This document shows positions 1-11,629 of a DNA stretch of 64,000 nucleotides, one piece after another. The position numbers and the translations under genes are program-made. The stretch covers positions 1 to 64,000 of the forward strand of contig NW_025777436.1 of the NCBI RefSeq assembly GCF_021130785.1. The letters run 5' to 3'. The stretch comes from Homalodisca vitripennis (taxonomy: Eukaryota > Arthropoda > Insecta > Hemiptera > Cicadellidae). How positions within the stretch are numbered: position 1 is the stretch's first letter; each line of letters begins with the position of its first letter. Under the pieces are notes generated by a model. It was given only the letters and a program-made list of their open reading frames with translations, did no database searches and had not been told where the DNA came from.

Positions 1-20
1 CAGAACAGCAATCGGCCTAG

Positions 21-116
21 CCTGTGAAATTAATATTGATAGTATTGATTGTGCCAATACTAAAGCAATCAGTGCCCCGTGCGGCACTTGAAAAGGCAAA
101 GAAGAAAGTCTCGTAA
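21..116 (+). pseudogene. Possible C-terminal end of retrotransposon ORF1
   Basis: A frame open from position 21 ends in the lysine-rich tail LEKAKKKVS and a TAA that directly abuts the ORF2 ATG (TAAATG at 114-119). Tight ORF1/ORF2 junctions are common in R1-like elements. No CCHC zinc knuckle is visible in the 32 codons present, and an in-frame TAG lies just upstream at 18-20. The assignment therefore rests on position and basic composition only. Confidence 0.35.
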
Positions 117-2887
117 ATGCGACTACTTCAGTGCAACCTCCAGAGATCCAGAACAACTGATGCTCTTTTGGACCAGGTTGCCCAGGAACACGGTGTTGAT
201 GCGCTTTTAGTTAGCGAGCAGTATCGTAATAGGGACACACCGTCTTGGTTTCCCGACAGCCTCGGTTACTTGCTGCATTTTGGGCGCGAAATAATGCAGA
301 ATCGCCGGTGCGGAGTCATGGATGCGGCCGCTGGTTTTACCTGGGTAAAAGGTGTAGGGACGTGACGTTTTTTAGTTGCTACCCTCACTGCCCAACGAGG
401 CCATTCAGGACTTCCGTAGCAAAATCGATCGTTTGGAAGAGCGTTTTGCTTGACACCACTGGGCACATTATCGTAGGCGGAGATTTTAACGCGAGGGCTG
501 TCGAGTGGGGAATGCCCTCTACTAACTCCCGGGGGAAATATATCCTGGACTTTGCTGCCAGGGCCGGGGCTTATCGTTCTACTAAACGAGGGTAACAAAA
601 ACCTACCTTCCGGCGTCCCGGGCAGAGGGGTACAATCCCCGACATAACTCTCGCGTCTGAGTCCTTTTCTGGCGAGGATCTCTGGTTGGAGAGTACTGGA
701 GGATTTCGTGGGAAGCGGACCACTAGTATATTCTTTTCGACGTCCTCAAAAACCTGAGGGCAAGACGAGTCGCCACTAGAGCGACAATACCCGCAGACAG
801 AGTTAGCAAGACGGAGGCTTACCAAGGCTGCTAAGAAAACCCTTCGCCGGGCCATCAACCGGAGCAAAGCTGAGAGCTGGAGGAGACTGAGAGATGATAT
901 GTCGATTCCGATCCTTGGGGTCTGGGTTACAAGATTGTAACTAAGAGACTCTGCGCCCGCACTCCACCTTTCCGTTATAGAGGACGCCACCATGGAAAGG
1001 ATCGTCACATCTCTGTTTCCGAACCACCCGCTACGCTCACAAGTCGCTTTTAGACGGGTAGAGGACTTTCCTCTCTTCAGCAACGAGGAGTTGGAAATGG
1101 CCGTTAACTCCCTGAAGAGCAACAAAGCTCCCGGCCCCGATGGAATTCCTAGTGAGGCCCTCAAAAAAGTATTCCACATCAATCCCCGACTCCTGCTGAA
1201 TATGTATAAACGCCTGTCTGACCAATGGGATTTTTCCTTCTCCTTGGAAAAATTGCCAGGCTAGTACTAATCAGCAAGGGGAAAGGTGATCCCGATATGC
1301 CGTCGTCCTACAGGCCTCTTTGTATGTTGGACACGGCAGGTAAACTTTTTGAGAAGTTGATTCGAGCCCGACTGACTCTCGCCATTGTAGCTGCCGGTGA
1401 CTTGTCCCCGCGTCAGTACGGCTTCAGGAAGGGACGATCAACGATCAATGCAATCGGAGAGGTGCAGCAAGCGGTGAACACAGCCGAGAGCTATAACCGT
1501 TTTTCTTCTCTCGCAGAGTAGTGCTTCTTGTTACGCTTGATGTCAAGAACGCCTTTAACTCGGCGAGATGGGATGATATGCTGGACGAGTTGCATAACAC
1601 CTTCCGCATCCCGGCATATCTGCGGAGGCTGATAGAAGACTATCTCCGATGCAGAACTCTCATATACGAGACGAAAGACGGACCGCGCACGGTGGATGTC
1701 ACTTCCGGTGCCGCACAAGGCTCCATCTTAGGCCCGGATCTCTGGAACGTCGCTTATGACAGCCTCCTTAGGTCCGAGATGCCGGAGGAAACGGTTTTAG
1801 TTGGGTACGCCGATGACGTCGCAGCCCTAATTGCTGCACGCAACGTGGAAATGGCCCAGCTTAAACTGAACCAGGTCATGCGAGTCGTTAACAGATGGAT
1901 GGAAAATAACGGCCTGTCGCTCGCTTTGAGCAAAACAGAGATCGTGATTTTGACTAAGAAACGAATCGACACACCGTCGTCCCATTAAGAGTGGGAGATG
2001 TAATGGTCCAGACCACGCGAGACGCAAAATACATTGGCGTCTTGGTGGACTATAAGCTGACTTGGAGGGACCAGATTTTCCGTACAGCCGGACAAGGCTT
2101 CTAAGATGGTAACTCATCTTAGCAGGCTCATAGCCAACGTCGGCGGTCCCAAGTCCAGCAGGAGAAGACTGTTAATGTCTACAGTCCAGTCCGTGCTCCT
2201 TTATGGGGCTGAGGTGTGGGCAGACGCACTAAATATTGAATTTTATCGGATACGGATCGCCCGGGTACAGCGTCAAACGGCGCTCCGGGTGTGTTCCGCC
2301 TACCGTACAGTGTCTGAGCCTGCCGTCCTGGTTATTGCTATAGTCATCCCCATCAAACTTTTGGCAGGGGAGAGGAAGGCAATTTATCAGCGACAAGGCG
2401 AAATCGGCAAGGACACTGCAAGGACTGAGGAGCGCTCTCGTACGTACCAGCAATGGCAAAACAGCTGGCAACAAGACGCCCCGCGGACGTTGGACTGCCA
2501 GACTTATCAAACAAATCCAACCGTGGGTAGAACGGCGGCATGGCGAGGTGGATTACTACCTCATAATGTTTTTGAGTGGTCCACGGCTACTTCCGGTCGT
2601 ACCTACACCGAATGGGCAAGGCCGTTTCGTTCGCCGGATTGTATTTATTGCTCAGCGCGTTCCCGACGACGCGGAACACACTTTCTTCCGCTGCCCGCGT
2701 TGGGAAAGGCCCCGCCTTGAAAGTGACTCAAACTTTTGGTATAATTTCGGTGGACACGGTCTGTGACCGGATGTTGGAGGGTGAGGACTACTGGTGCTGC
2801 TGGTCCAGCTTTGCGCAGGGTATACTCCGCGCCAAAAAGAATGATCTGGACCGAAACGCGGAACAGATCCAAGATCCGAACGGCTAG
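117..2887 (+). pseudogene. Retrotransposon ORF2: endonuclease and reverse transcriptase, frameshifted
   Basis: In full form this protein nicks target DNA and reverse-transcribes the element RNA there. Frame 3 opens at 117 with LLQCNLQRSR and LLVSEQYR, the start of an APE-type endonuclease. Frame 2 carries GGDFNARAVEW (about 476-510), a catalytic endonuclease segment. Later come NKAPGPDGIPSE (about 1120-1155), SYRPLCMLDTAGKLFEKL (frame 1), then frame 3 with LDVKNAFNSARW, GAAQGSILGP and the polymerase box YADDVAAL (about 1806-1829). The C-terminus has a split CxxC...H....C knuckle (about 2637-2700). Frame changes are visible near 360, 570-600, 720-990, 1260, 1520, 1990-2100 and 2650. The start was chosen as the ATG at the ORF1 stop. 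Confidence 0.9.
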
Positions 2888-3110
2888 ATAGGCGCGAGCC
2901 CTCTGGGCGTAAGCTAAAATTAGGCCTAGCCCGAAGTTTAAAGCGATAAGCGGTTTGGTTTCCAGGCTAGAATCCTAAGAGTAGAGGAGGTTTTTAGTGG
3001 GTATTCTACGTAAGTAGGAGTCCCACACTACAGGCTGGCCACCTGTGTGCGCAAAAGCATTTTCCTGCCTCTCCCTAAAAAAAAAAAAAAAAAAAAAATA
3101 AATAAATAAA
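2888..3110 (+). other. 3' UTR and poly(A)/(TAAA)n tail of the R1-like element
   Basis: Noncoding sequence after the ORF2 stop ends in CCTCTCCCT, then 22 A residues (3077-3098) and TAAA repeats to about 3110. This is the signature of target-primed reverse transcription and fixes the orientation and 3' boundary. The segment around 2985-3030, with GTGGGTATTC and GAGTCCCAC, resembles the 3' UTR style of other R1-like elements. Confidence 0.8.
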
Positions 3111-4150
3111 TCAATCAGGCACGTTGAACGATTTGGGTCGTGATCTAAGGTCGGAAATGACCTTGGCCATCAATGCGGGCTTCATTGGTGCCTCTGACGC
3201 CACCCCGCACTCCTGGCGAAAAAGGAAAACATCCCTAGATACAGTACCCAAATTCAAGCTCAGATCACGTGAGCTCTCGTAAAGGATAACTTCAACTTTG
3301 TTACTACTAGTAAAATATTTATGAGAACCTAATCTACAACCTATTTACATCGCGTAATAAGTAGTGGATAGGGACGGAGTGGCCTCCGTATAATAACAAA
3401 ATAACAAAAAACTTATTGAAAGGTCCAAGTTTATGGCGATATTAAACGAAGAACAATCCAAGAAGAGGGGAACAGGCCTGACTTAATCCTGCTCCAACCG
3501 GAATAAAATCCCTGTCAATATACATATTATGAAATTGTAAATTATACTTTCAAAAGGGAAAGCGCTAGGGAATTTGATTTAAATCTATAAAAATGAATAA
3601 GATAATGATTATGTTATAAATTTATGTCGCATTTATACTTTAAAATAATCGTAGACTTAGTAAAGATATTAGAGACAATCCTGCAACTCAGATTCTGAGG
3701 ATATACAAGATCTCATATATGAGTTAGTACAATTATTTATAAGTATATATATTATATATTTTATAATATATATTATAAGTCCGCCACCAAAGTTTACAGC
3801 AGCAGCACGCCCAACGTCAACCATTACGTGACTCGGAGTTCAAAGTTGAAATTTAAGATGTTGAAAATCACGTACATCTTTCACGTATGATATTTATTAC
3901 AAAATTTTAAACGAGAACACTAAATTAGGAAAGTGAAAACTCATATATCAAATAAAACCATGGCACCCCCGGAAACTGTATCTCAAACACAGTCGCTACT
4001 GTTAAAAGTTTATATGTTTAAATTCAGCTGTTTTTATATTGGTCTGATTGCAAAATGATTCTACTTTAAATTACTAATTCCGGGTGAAGTGATCATAAAG
4101 GTTTTGTGTTCAAGGAAGTTATATTACAAGGATACGACTTTAAAAATAAA
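3111..4150. other. Unassigned sequence next to the R1 element
   Basis: The first 180 bases are GC-richer and look transposon-like, but none of the frames carries a recognisable motif. The rest is AT-rich, with a near-palindromic TA-rich stretch at about 3738-3780. No gene is seen. Confidence 0.4.
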
Positions 4151-4252
4151 AATACATATTACACCCAAAGATATGTATATATACTCTTTAAATTTGTATA
4201 AGTTGAAATAGCCTAATTTAATGTCAATAAACATTGAATCACAAAAAGTACT
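4150..4252 (-). repeat. SINE body downstream of the tRNA-like head
   Basis: Read on the minus strand, the tRNA-like head is followed at once by a T5 run and then by a body that recurs at about 4440-4507. Both copies share AATAAACATTGAA, TAGCCTAATTTAAT and GTATAAGTTG on the plus strand. A head-plus-body arrangement repeated nearby suggests a tRNA-derived SINE. The far end of the body is not defined. Confidence 0.5.
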
Positions 4253-4321
4253 TGCTCCGCCGGGACTCGAACCCGGATATCTCACTTGCCGGGTAAATGT
4301 TCTACTATTACACCACAGAGC
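4253..4321 (-). repeat. tRNA-like pol III promoter head (degenerate tRNA)
   Basis: The minus strand folds as a near-complete tRNA of 69 nt. The acceptor GCTCTG pairs with CGGAGC through one G-U pair, the box A-like segment is TGGTGTAATAG, the anticodon stem is weak, and the box B is a perfect GGTTCGAGTCC. A T5 terminator follows (plus strand AAAAAG at 4243-4248). The anticodon loop CCGGCAA would place GGC as anticodon but has C instead of the universal T33. The molecule is one base short in both the D loop and the acceptor compared with a typical tRNA-Gly. It is more likely a SINE head or tRNA pseudogene than a working tRNA gene. Confidence 0.6.
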
Positions 4322-4439
4322 CCTTACTTTTTACAATTCAGTTATTTTATACTTGGCCGATTCTTTCACATATGTGTTTATATAACCAAACTAACATATT
4401 ATGATCGGAATACCAAATACCTTTCAAATGACTTTTATT

Positions 4440-4501
4440 TACTCATTAAATATGTATAAGTTGCAATAGCCTAATTTAATTTTAATAAACATTGAAGCAC
4501 A

Positions 4502-4507
<6 letters not shown>
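4440..4507 (-). repeat. Second copy of the SINE body
   Basis: About 60 bp match 4188-4250 with few changes. Here the body is joined to the (TA)n tract instead of a tRNA-like head, so the copy is truncated or the head has been replaced by the microsatellite. Confidence 0.6.
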
Positions 4508-4562
<55 letters not shown>

Positions 4563-4593
4563 ATATATATAAAATATAATATAATAATATATA

Positions 4594-4625
<32 letters not shown>
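4507..4625. repeat. (TA)n microsatellite
   Basis: About 115 bp of nearly pure TA/TAA repeats. It sits directly against the ACCCGACAGACGTTGTCC core of the next repeat, an arrangement typical of microsatellite-associated elements. Confidence 0.95.
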
Positions 4626-7126
4626 CTAGCAGACCCGACAGACGTTGTCCTGAACACGTTATAAGAATTTAATTATAGTTAATTAAAATTACAGTATAGT
4701 ATCGGAACTGACCAACAGAATTTAATTTATCTAAAATACTAAATAAGTATTCCGTATAGGGCTGAAGTATAATAAGTGGCCACCATCACAATCGAATTAT
4801 AGATATTTCTGAATAGCCTATCTAAACTACTAAAATGACAAACTGAATTAGATTATAGTTATTTAAAGGCTGAATTATAATAAGCGGCCAACATCGCAAT
4901 CAAATTATTGATATTTCTAATTAGCCTATCTAAACTACCGAATTTTATTATCTTTATATTTCTTGTGTGCGTGTGTATGGAGCTGAACTCCTCCTAATTG
5001 GCTGGACCATCTTGGAATGTTTTACATTGTATCCAGCAGAATGCGCTACGATCACAGTTTCAAATGTTTTCTATTTTAATTCCAGGTTTTCCTGACAGTT
5101 TGTGCTGCTATCAAATATGTGTGTTGCTTTGTAACATTGTGTAATTATTGTGTGAGTGCTAATTGTAATAATACATTAATAGAGGATGTTTGAAGTACAT
5201 AAAAAACTATAGTCATTCATTGAAGTTATTGAACTAATTTTGAATATTTATTGAACGAAGTGAGTATATTGGTCGCATAACCTAAGTAGCATACAAATCG
5301 AAAGGTTGTTTTTCTATGTGTGAATAACTATTGTTAACAGTTTGGTCACATAAGTTCAAATTAAGTAGCATATAAATCACATGATTGAATAACTATTCGT
5401 CCTCTTCCACGAAGACGTGGCATTTTTCCGTAAAAATAAAATTCTGTATAATAGTACACAATGAATATGAGTAACTTATTCAATATGTAATTTTAATTAA
5501 GTAACTTCTAGATAAAAATGTATAACAACATAGACTACAGTATCTAAAATACTAAAGAAGTATTCCCTATAGGTCTGAAGTACAATAAGTGGCCACCATC
5601 ACAATCAAATTATTGATATTTCTGATTAATCTATCTAAACTACCGAATTACATTATAATTATTTAAAATTACAGTATAGTATCGGAACTGGCCAACAAAA
5701 TTTAATTTATCTATTAGATAAGTATTCCCTATAGGTCTGAAGTACAATAAGTGGCCACCATCTCAATCAAATTATTGATATATCTGAATAGCCTATCTAA
5801 AGTACTAAAATGACGATCCAAATTAGATTATAGTTATTTAAAGAGAAGAAGTATAATAAGCGGCCACCATCTCAATCGAATTGATATTTCTGAATAGCCT
5901 ATCTAAACTACTGAATTTCATTATAGATATTTAAAATTACAGTATAGTATCAGAACTGGCCAACAGAATTTAATTTAAAACCAATTCCTACATTATTAAC
6001 AATAGTTATTGACACATGTGATTCTCTATTAATTTAATATTACAATTAGCACTCACACAATAATTACACGATGATATAAAACAACACACAAATTTGATAG
6101 CAGCACAAACTGTCGGGAAAACCTGGAATTAAAATAGAAAAACATTTGAAACTGCGATCGTAGCGCATTCTGCTGGATCCAATTTAAAACATACCAAGAT
6201 AAAAAACAATTTATTTATTAACCAAAAATTAACTGATCAATCACTGCACACTTAATATTTACCAATTTCAGTTAAAAGTGTATTTTACTAAAACTTCCAA
6301 TTTTATATCTGGATAACCTCTATTGATATTCCTGATTAGCCTAATCTAAACTACCGAATTTCATTATAGTTATTTAAAATTACAGTATAGTATCAGAACT
6401 GGCCAACAGAATTTAATTTAAAACCAATTCCTACACTATTAACAATAGTTATTCACACATGTGATTTGTATGCTACTTAATTTGAACTTATCTGACCAAT
6501 TTTGACTGCAGATTAAAAATGTAAATTACAACAAATTATTTGAATTCCATTAGTTTAAAACTTGATTATCTAAAATGTCAACAATAGTTATTCACACATA
6601 GAAACACAACCTTTTGATTTGTATGCTACTTAGGTTATTTGAGGTAATGCAACCAATAATCTCTATTAATGTACTATTACAATTTTAGCACTCACACAAT
6701 AATTACACAATGTTTTATTTTTTATTTTCTTCCTTTTGCCTGTTGGCTGGCCTTTATAAACTTATAACGCGGCCACGTAGTACACTTTTTATAACTTTAT
6801 TCTATTATATTTTAATGTTATTTGCCGTATTTACTTTTGAAACATAAACCTTACAAAACAACACACACACATTGATAGCAGCACAAACTGTCGGGAAAAC
6901 CTGGAATTAAAATAGAAAAACATTTGAAACTCCGATCGTAGCGCATTCTTCCAAGATCAACACTTAATAATTTACTAAGAATTTCACATAAAAGCTAAAA
7001 CTTTCAATTTTATATCTGGATAATCTCTATCCTCCAAAGTGAGTACAGAATATATTGAAATAAGAAGTGGTGTTATTTTTATATGTTTATGCTTACTCTA
7101 TGCTTTCAAGACTATAATTGATTAAA

Positions 7127-7404
7127 CGTATGGCTGTGTTGTAATATTATAATGTTTTACATAGAACAACTGGTGAAAATTTAACTTTGCAATCTGCATT
7201 AGACTACTGATAAAAGCACTTCATAATAACGTAATCTAAATGTAAACAAATGTTTCTGCCTCTTTGGTGAACTTCAGCTGAAAATATTCACAGCTGTTAA
7301 GTATCAGTTCACTTTGTATTACGTGTCGTAGCACAGTCTGTCGGATCCAATATAAAACACTCCAACATCAACAATTTATAATTAAAAATTTAATTAAATT
7401 TGAC
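7127..7404 (+). repeat. Direct repeat, copy 1
   Basis: The segment starts at ATGGCTGTGTTGTAATATTA, passes through CAAATGTTTCTGCCTCTTT and CTGTTAAGTATCAGTTCAC, and ends at GGATCCAATATAAAACACTC plus an AT-rich tail. It is matched along its length by 8204-8524. Confidence 0.85.
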
Positions 7405-8203
7405 CGAATAAATAACTATAATGAAATTCAGTAGTTTGGATAGGCTATTCAGAAAATATCAATAATTCTATTGTGATGGTGGCTGCTTATTATACTTCAG
7501 CCTTTAAATAACTATAATCCAATTCGGATAGTAGTTTAGATAGGCTATTCAGAAATATCAATAATTCGATTGTGATGGAGGCCACTTATTATACTTCAGC
7601 CTTATCGGAAAACCATCTAATTTGTTTATGTACACTCCTGAAGGATTAACAAAAAATATTGTACATTCAATAGCATTACGATAAATTAAGTTGTAAATTT
7701 AAAAAATATACTTAAAAATTACAGTATAATATCGGAACTGGCCAACAGAATTTAATTTAAAACCAATTCCTACACTATTAACAATAAGTAGTTATTCACA
7801 CATGTGATTTGTATGCTACTTAATTTGAACTTATGTGACCAATTCTGACTGCAGATTAAAAAAATGTAAATTACAACGAATTAATTTAAATCCAATTAGT
7901 TTAAAACTTGATTATCTAAACTGTTAACAATATTCACACATAGAAACATAACCTTTTGATTTGTATGCTACTTAGGTTATTTGAGGTATGCGACCAATAT
8001 ACTCACTTCAATGTGCAAAATGAGTTCAATAACTTTAATAAATAAGTATAGTTTTTTATGCACTTTAAACATCTTCAATCTCTATTAATGTATTATAACA
8101 ATTAGCACTCACACAATAATTACAGAATGTTACAAAACAACACACAAATTTGATAGCAGCACAAAATGTCGGGAAAACCTGGAATTAAAATAGAAAAACA
8201 TTA

Positions 8204-8524
8204 TGGCTGTGTTGTAATATTAGGCCTATAATGTTTACGTAGAACAATTGGTGAAACTTGATCTTTGCAATCTGCATTACACTACTGATCAAGCACTTTA
8301 CAAATTTAAAATATTAACTTTCTAAATTTTAAATGTGAACAAATGTTTCTGCCTCTTTGATGAACTTCAGCTGAAAATATTCACAGCACAGCTGTTAAGT
8401 ATCAGTTCACTTTGTATTACGTGTCGTTCGTGGCGCAGTCTGGCGGATCCAATGTCAAACACTCCACCATCAACAACAATTTATTATTAAAAAATTAATT
8501 AAATAAACTATTAAAACTTGACCG
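8204..8524 (+). repeat. Direct repeat, copy 2
   Basis: Second copy of the 7127-7404 segment, with small insertions such as a duplicated CAGCACAGCTG near 8390. The two copies look roughly 85-90 percent identical by eye. Confidence 0.85.
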
Positions 8525-8859
8525 AATTATGAATCTAAACCATTCTCGGGATCCAACTGAAGACACACAAAAAGTTTCATTAAAATCGGTCCACCCGTTT
8601 AGGAGGAGTTTAGGACCATACACACGCACACAAGAAATATATATATAAAGATATATATCTGATGTATAAATCAGATTCAAAATAATGTCGTTAAATATGT
8701 TGGAAAATATAAAACCGTTTCTGCATGCAAGCTTTAGGTACATGGTTAACTAAAATCAGCCCAAAGCACAAATGTAACCGAAAACGTACCATAGATACGT
8801 ACCATGAGAACGTACCACTGGGATTCCTTGTTTATAGTAATCATCAGTTTAAGTCATGT

Positions 8860-9180
8860 TCCTTTTTTATAATATATTATTATATGTTATTATTTATTTA
8901 GTTGATAATATATGCACTGATCTAGTGATTTATTCTGTGATAAATTTTCGATAATAGTAAGAGATAGAGAGAGCGGAAACTATGATCTATAAATAATAAA
9001 AATAGCTCACTGTAGGTCCTGGTCCTCTCTCTGAGCCACAAATCGTGTTCCTTGTTCGGCGCTTCTCCGACGTGCTGCGATTAGGTTGACTTTTAAATAT
9101 ATTACCGAACAGTTCAAAACACTAAATTTTCCAACATTTTCTATTGTTGTTTCCATGGATATAAGTAATATATAAATTTG
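8860..9180 (+). repeat. Leader-block repeat family, copy A
   Basis: Part of the family described at copy D. It shows the leader block at about 9006-9090 (TAGGTCCTGGTCC, then ATCGTGTTCC, then CTCCGACGTGCTGCGA) and the trailing GTTTCCATGGATATAA at about 9149-9164. The hydrophobic frame is broken after LVLSL. The upstream half of the unit is missing or too diverged to see. Confidence 0.65.
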
Positions 9181-9279
9181 GATTACTGTATGAGACATAT
9201 CAGCTGAGTTCTTTTTAATAACAGTGTCAATATTTTTTCTGCCGCAAGGGACGTTCTTATATAGACAAAATAACAAGAT

Positions 9280-10620
9280 CTCTTTGTATTTATGTTATAG
9301 TCTATTGGCCAAAACATTTACCAGTAGAAGCTAACAGGTTGGAAGTTTTGTAAAAATGTTGAAATTTGTCCTCTAAAAATGAATTTGATCTTCATCCAAC
9401 ACTAGTTTTGGTCTGCTAATAAAAAAAGTAAAAATCTAAGAAGCAAGACGTTTATCTAAAGTAATAATTTTATTATAAATCCAGCAGTCAGACACGTAAG
9501 TGATAGTTATATCACCGTCAGCCAGCGATATGAAAAGACTAAATAAGCCTTTTTCAGCCAAATATTTGTACCGATATTTTCAAACATTCCAGATATTATA
9601 TTATTATAAAGAGTGACCTACGTAAACCTGTAAAATACGATATTATACTAATCCTTATGTTTTACTTTAACCTTGGTGTCATTAATATTTCTCACCATTC
9701 CCTAGTCTGACACGCACTAAGGGTTTATATCAATTAATCAGTACTGCAAACCCTGCAGCAACAAAGGGGACTAGCTGTTGATTTGAAACTTCTATTAACT
9801 TCTCGAACAAGTTTTTTTGTACTGTAACTCACTTTAATCTAAATAAAGACTATAATCTGACAATTTGTACAGCTGTTATCGTTTTATTACATGTGAAACA
9901 AAGAATATTTTATAACTACGGAATACCTCACATTTATTTCAAAGAACCTCTAAATATAAAAATGAATTCAATTTCCAAATTTATATATCTTATGTCATTT
10001 TATTGCACACTTTGTTATTTAAATAAATATTTATTATATTTGTAGTTTTACATTTATCGCAAATACATCACTTTCATATGTACAATTAAGCATTCAATTT
10101 TATACATCTAATCTAGTAATACAGGTTGTAACTCGGAAGTTAAATTAATTGTTTCGGCGTCAATTCTTCGAAACTGAGGTGAGAACCTTGAATTGTAATT
10201 ACTAAATGGTTCGTAACTTGGGAATATGATAACGTAAAAAAATTGTTTTCTGGAATGTCCTTTTAGCAAGGTTTTCTTTCTCCCGCATAAGAAGCGTATT
10301 CGCAGAAATATAATTTAATTACAAAAATATAATTATATTGCTTATTGGTTTTGACATCAGTCTGTTAAAATATAAGAGAAACAAATGCTTATGATACTAT
10401 TGCAAGTATTAGTTAGCAAACTTGACAATGAATTCGCTTAGTAAAGAAAATAATTGACAAAGGTATTTCTTAATTTATTAAAAAAAAAAAAAAAAAAGTC
10501 AAATTTCTGTGGGAGCGAATCTACACGTATCTATACTCTGAGCAGTTGTTGGTCCTATAGTTTCACGTTGCAGTCCTAAGACACCTTCAGTCTGTAGTTT
10601 AATTTACTACATTACAAACT
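9280..10620. other. AT-rich DNA, no gene seen
   Basis: No frame with recognisable motifs. A run of about 17 A lies at 10481-10497 and could be an old retroposon tail, but nothing upstream of it is identifiable. Confidence 0.5.
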
Positions 10621-10769
10621 TAATTTAAAGGATTGTGTTAATGGAGCTAAACTCGACATACACAGCCCTTCCCACCACATTTGCGTTATGGAAGAATAGG
10701 TGGGTTCGCCGTTCTTTTGGATCGTGTCAGTCAACATCGTAGTGCACTCAGTTGTGTACCTGATGAGAC

Positions 10770-11392
10770 ATGAGGATACAGGGTGCGTTATGAAAGTAAT
10801 GATCATATTCAGGAAAAAAAAACTGATTTATTCATCCAAATGGTACAAATGGACAAAATACTTCAACATAGCCTCCTCCTGCAATACACCCGCGTAGACA
10901 ATTGCTTTGAAAGCACCCTGGAAACCCCTCGACTGGAATGCCTCTCAGGAGCATTATAACTTCAGCTTGGATGTTCTCCACCGACTACAATTCCTTTCAT
11001 CTAAGCTCTCTCTTCAGTCGGTGGTAAAAAATATCACACGGACCTATGGGGTTGTAAGAAGGTTGGGGCAGCACGGGATTCTTGTTCTTTGTAGGGTAGA
11101 TGGTAACGACGAAGGCCGTGTGGCAGTGGGCATTTTTGTTGTGGAGCTTGAAGATGACTTTAATATCAGGCCGAAAACGTGGGCGATCTGGCGTTTCAGT
11201 CTCGAGCGCCTCCAGATAAAAGACTGCGTTGACAGTAAAGTTTTTCCTGGCGGTACAAACTCAAAATGGACGATTCCTCGAACTTCAAAGAAGACTATGA
11301 GCATTATTTTGATACGAGACTTCCTCATGTGCAGTTTTTGGGGTTCGGGAGAGTATTGTGTGAGCCACTGGGAGCTCTGCCTTTTGTATTGA
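10770..11392 (-). pseudogene. Mariner-type transposase remnant
   Basis: The minus strand reads SQWLTQYSPEPQK, then KIMLIVFFEVRGIVHFEF and VPPGKT (about 11330-11235), the conserved centre of Tc1/mariner transposases. A frameshift leads to LHNKNAHCHTAF and NPVLPQPSYNPIGPCDIF (about 11150-11040), which correspond to the HDNA.xH and YSPDLAP.D regions. The first two catalytic Asp positions are replaced (Glu in FFEV, Asn in HNKNA). The C-terminal GGYVEV corresponds to the usual G.YFEGD. The 3' flank, with GGGTGCGTTATGAAAG on the plus strand, may belong to the element end. The N-terminal DNA-binding half is absent, so the copy is dead. Confidence 0.8.
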
Positions 11393-11629
11393 AGTATGTA
11401 CTGATGCTGTTGTATAACTCACATGTATATCTTAAATATGTGCTTGGGTGTTTAAGCTGACGCATTAATCTCCAAAACTACTTATTCTAATTCTTGATGA
11501 AACAGAAATTAAATTATTATAAGTTACGGAGAGAAATGTTAATGTTTGTGTGTTTATAATTTTATTTTTGAAAACTAATTAGGCATTTAAAATACTGTAA
11601 AATTTTTCTTTGCCCGTTATTACCTCTTG

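Larger units (their letters stand above)
1..3110 (+). mobile_element. R1-clade non-LTR retrotransposon, 5' part outside the window
   Basis: The segment holds the end of a possible ORF1, a frameshifted ORF2 with endonuclease, reverse transcriptase and C-terminal zinc knuckle, a 3' UTR, and a poly(A) tail at 3077-3098 followed by TAAA units. This order is that of the R1 clade of the I superfamily. Its GC content is well above that of the surrounding DNA. The 5' end lies upstream, so full length and target duplication cannot be judged. The copy is interrupted by several frameshifts and is probably not autonomous, although some indels could be sequencing errors. Confidence 0.9.
4625..8666. mobile_element. 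Composite repeat mosaic of direct and inverted modules
   Basis: The block opens after (TA)n with AGACCCGACAGACGTTGTCC and closes with CGGTCCACCCGTTTAGGAGG, CACACGCACACAAGAAAT and a short TA run. An inverted copy of the closing segment lies at about 4944-5020. Inside are repeated modules: one containing AAGTGGCCACCATC (about 4690-4940, 5540-5640, 5700-5815, 5850-5925; inverted at 7410-7605), one containing CTGTCGGGAAAACCTGGAAT (6105-6150, 6885-6930, 8165-8205; inverted at 5070-5105), and a long direct repeat of 7127-7404 with 8204-8524. No coding frame is visible. The core plus (TA)n recalls the mini-me/Helentron-associated elements of arthropods, but I cannot confirm that family. Confidence 0.7.

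Noticed and set aside
571..1182. Minus-strand 203-codon frame over the R1-like ORF2
   Set aside because: Antisense shadow of the endonuclease/RT region; no motif of its own.
4253..4321. Functional tRNA gene
   Set aside because: T33 is replaced, the D loop and acceptor are each one base short, and the downstream body recurs as a repeat.
4439..4657. Open frame through the (TA)n tract (minus strand)
   Set aside because: Poly Ile-Tyr translation of a microsatellite, not a gene. The same applies to 40360-40578 and 58520-58756.
8495..8743. Minus-strand 82-codon frame
   Set aside because: Runs through the tail of the composite repeat and a TA run; no recognisable protein feature.
10907..11392. 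Plus-strand 161-codon frame
   Set aside because: It is the antisense of the mariner transposase, whose conserved motifs read on the minus strand.
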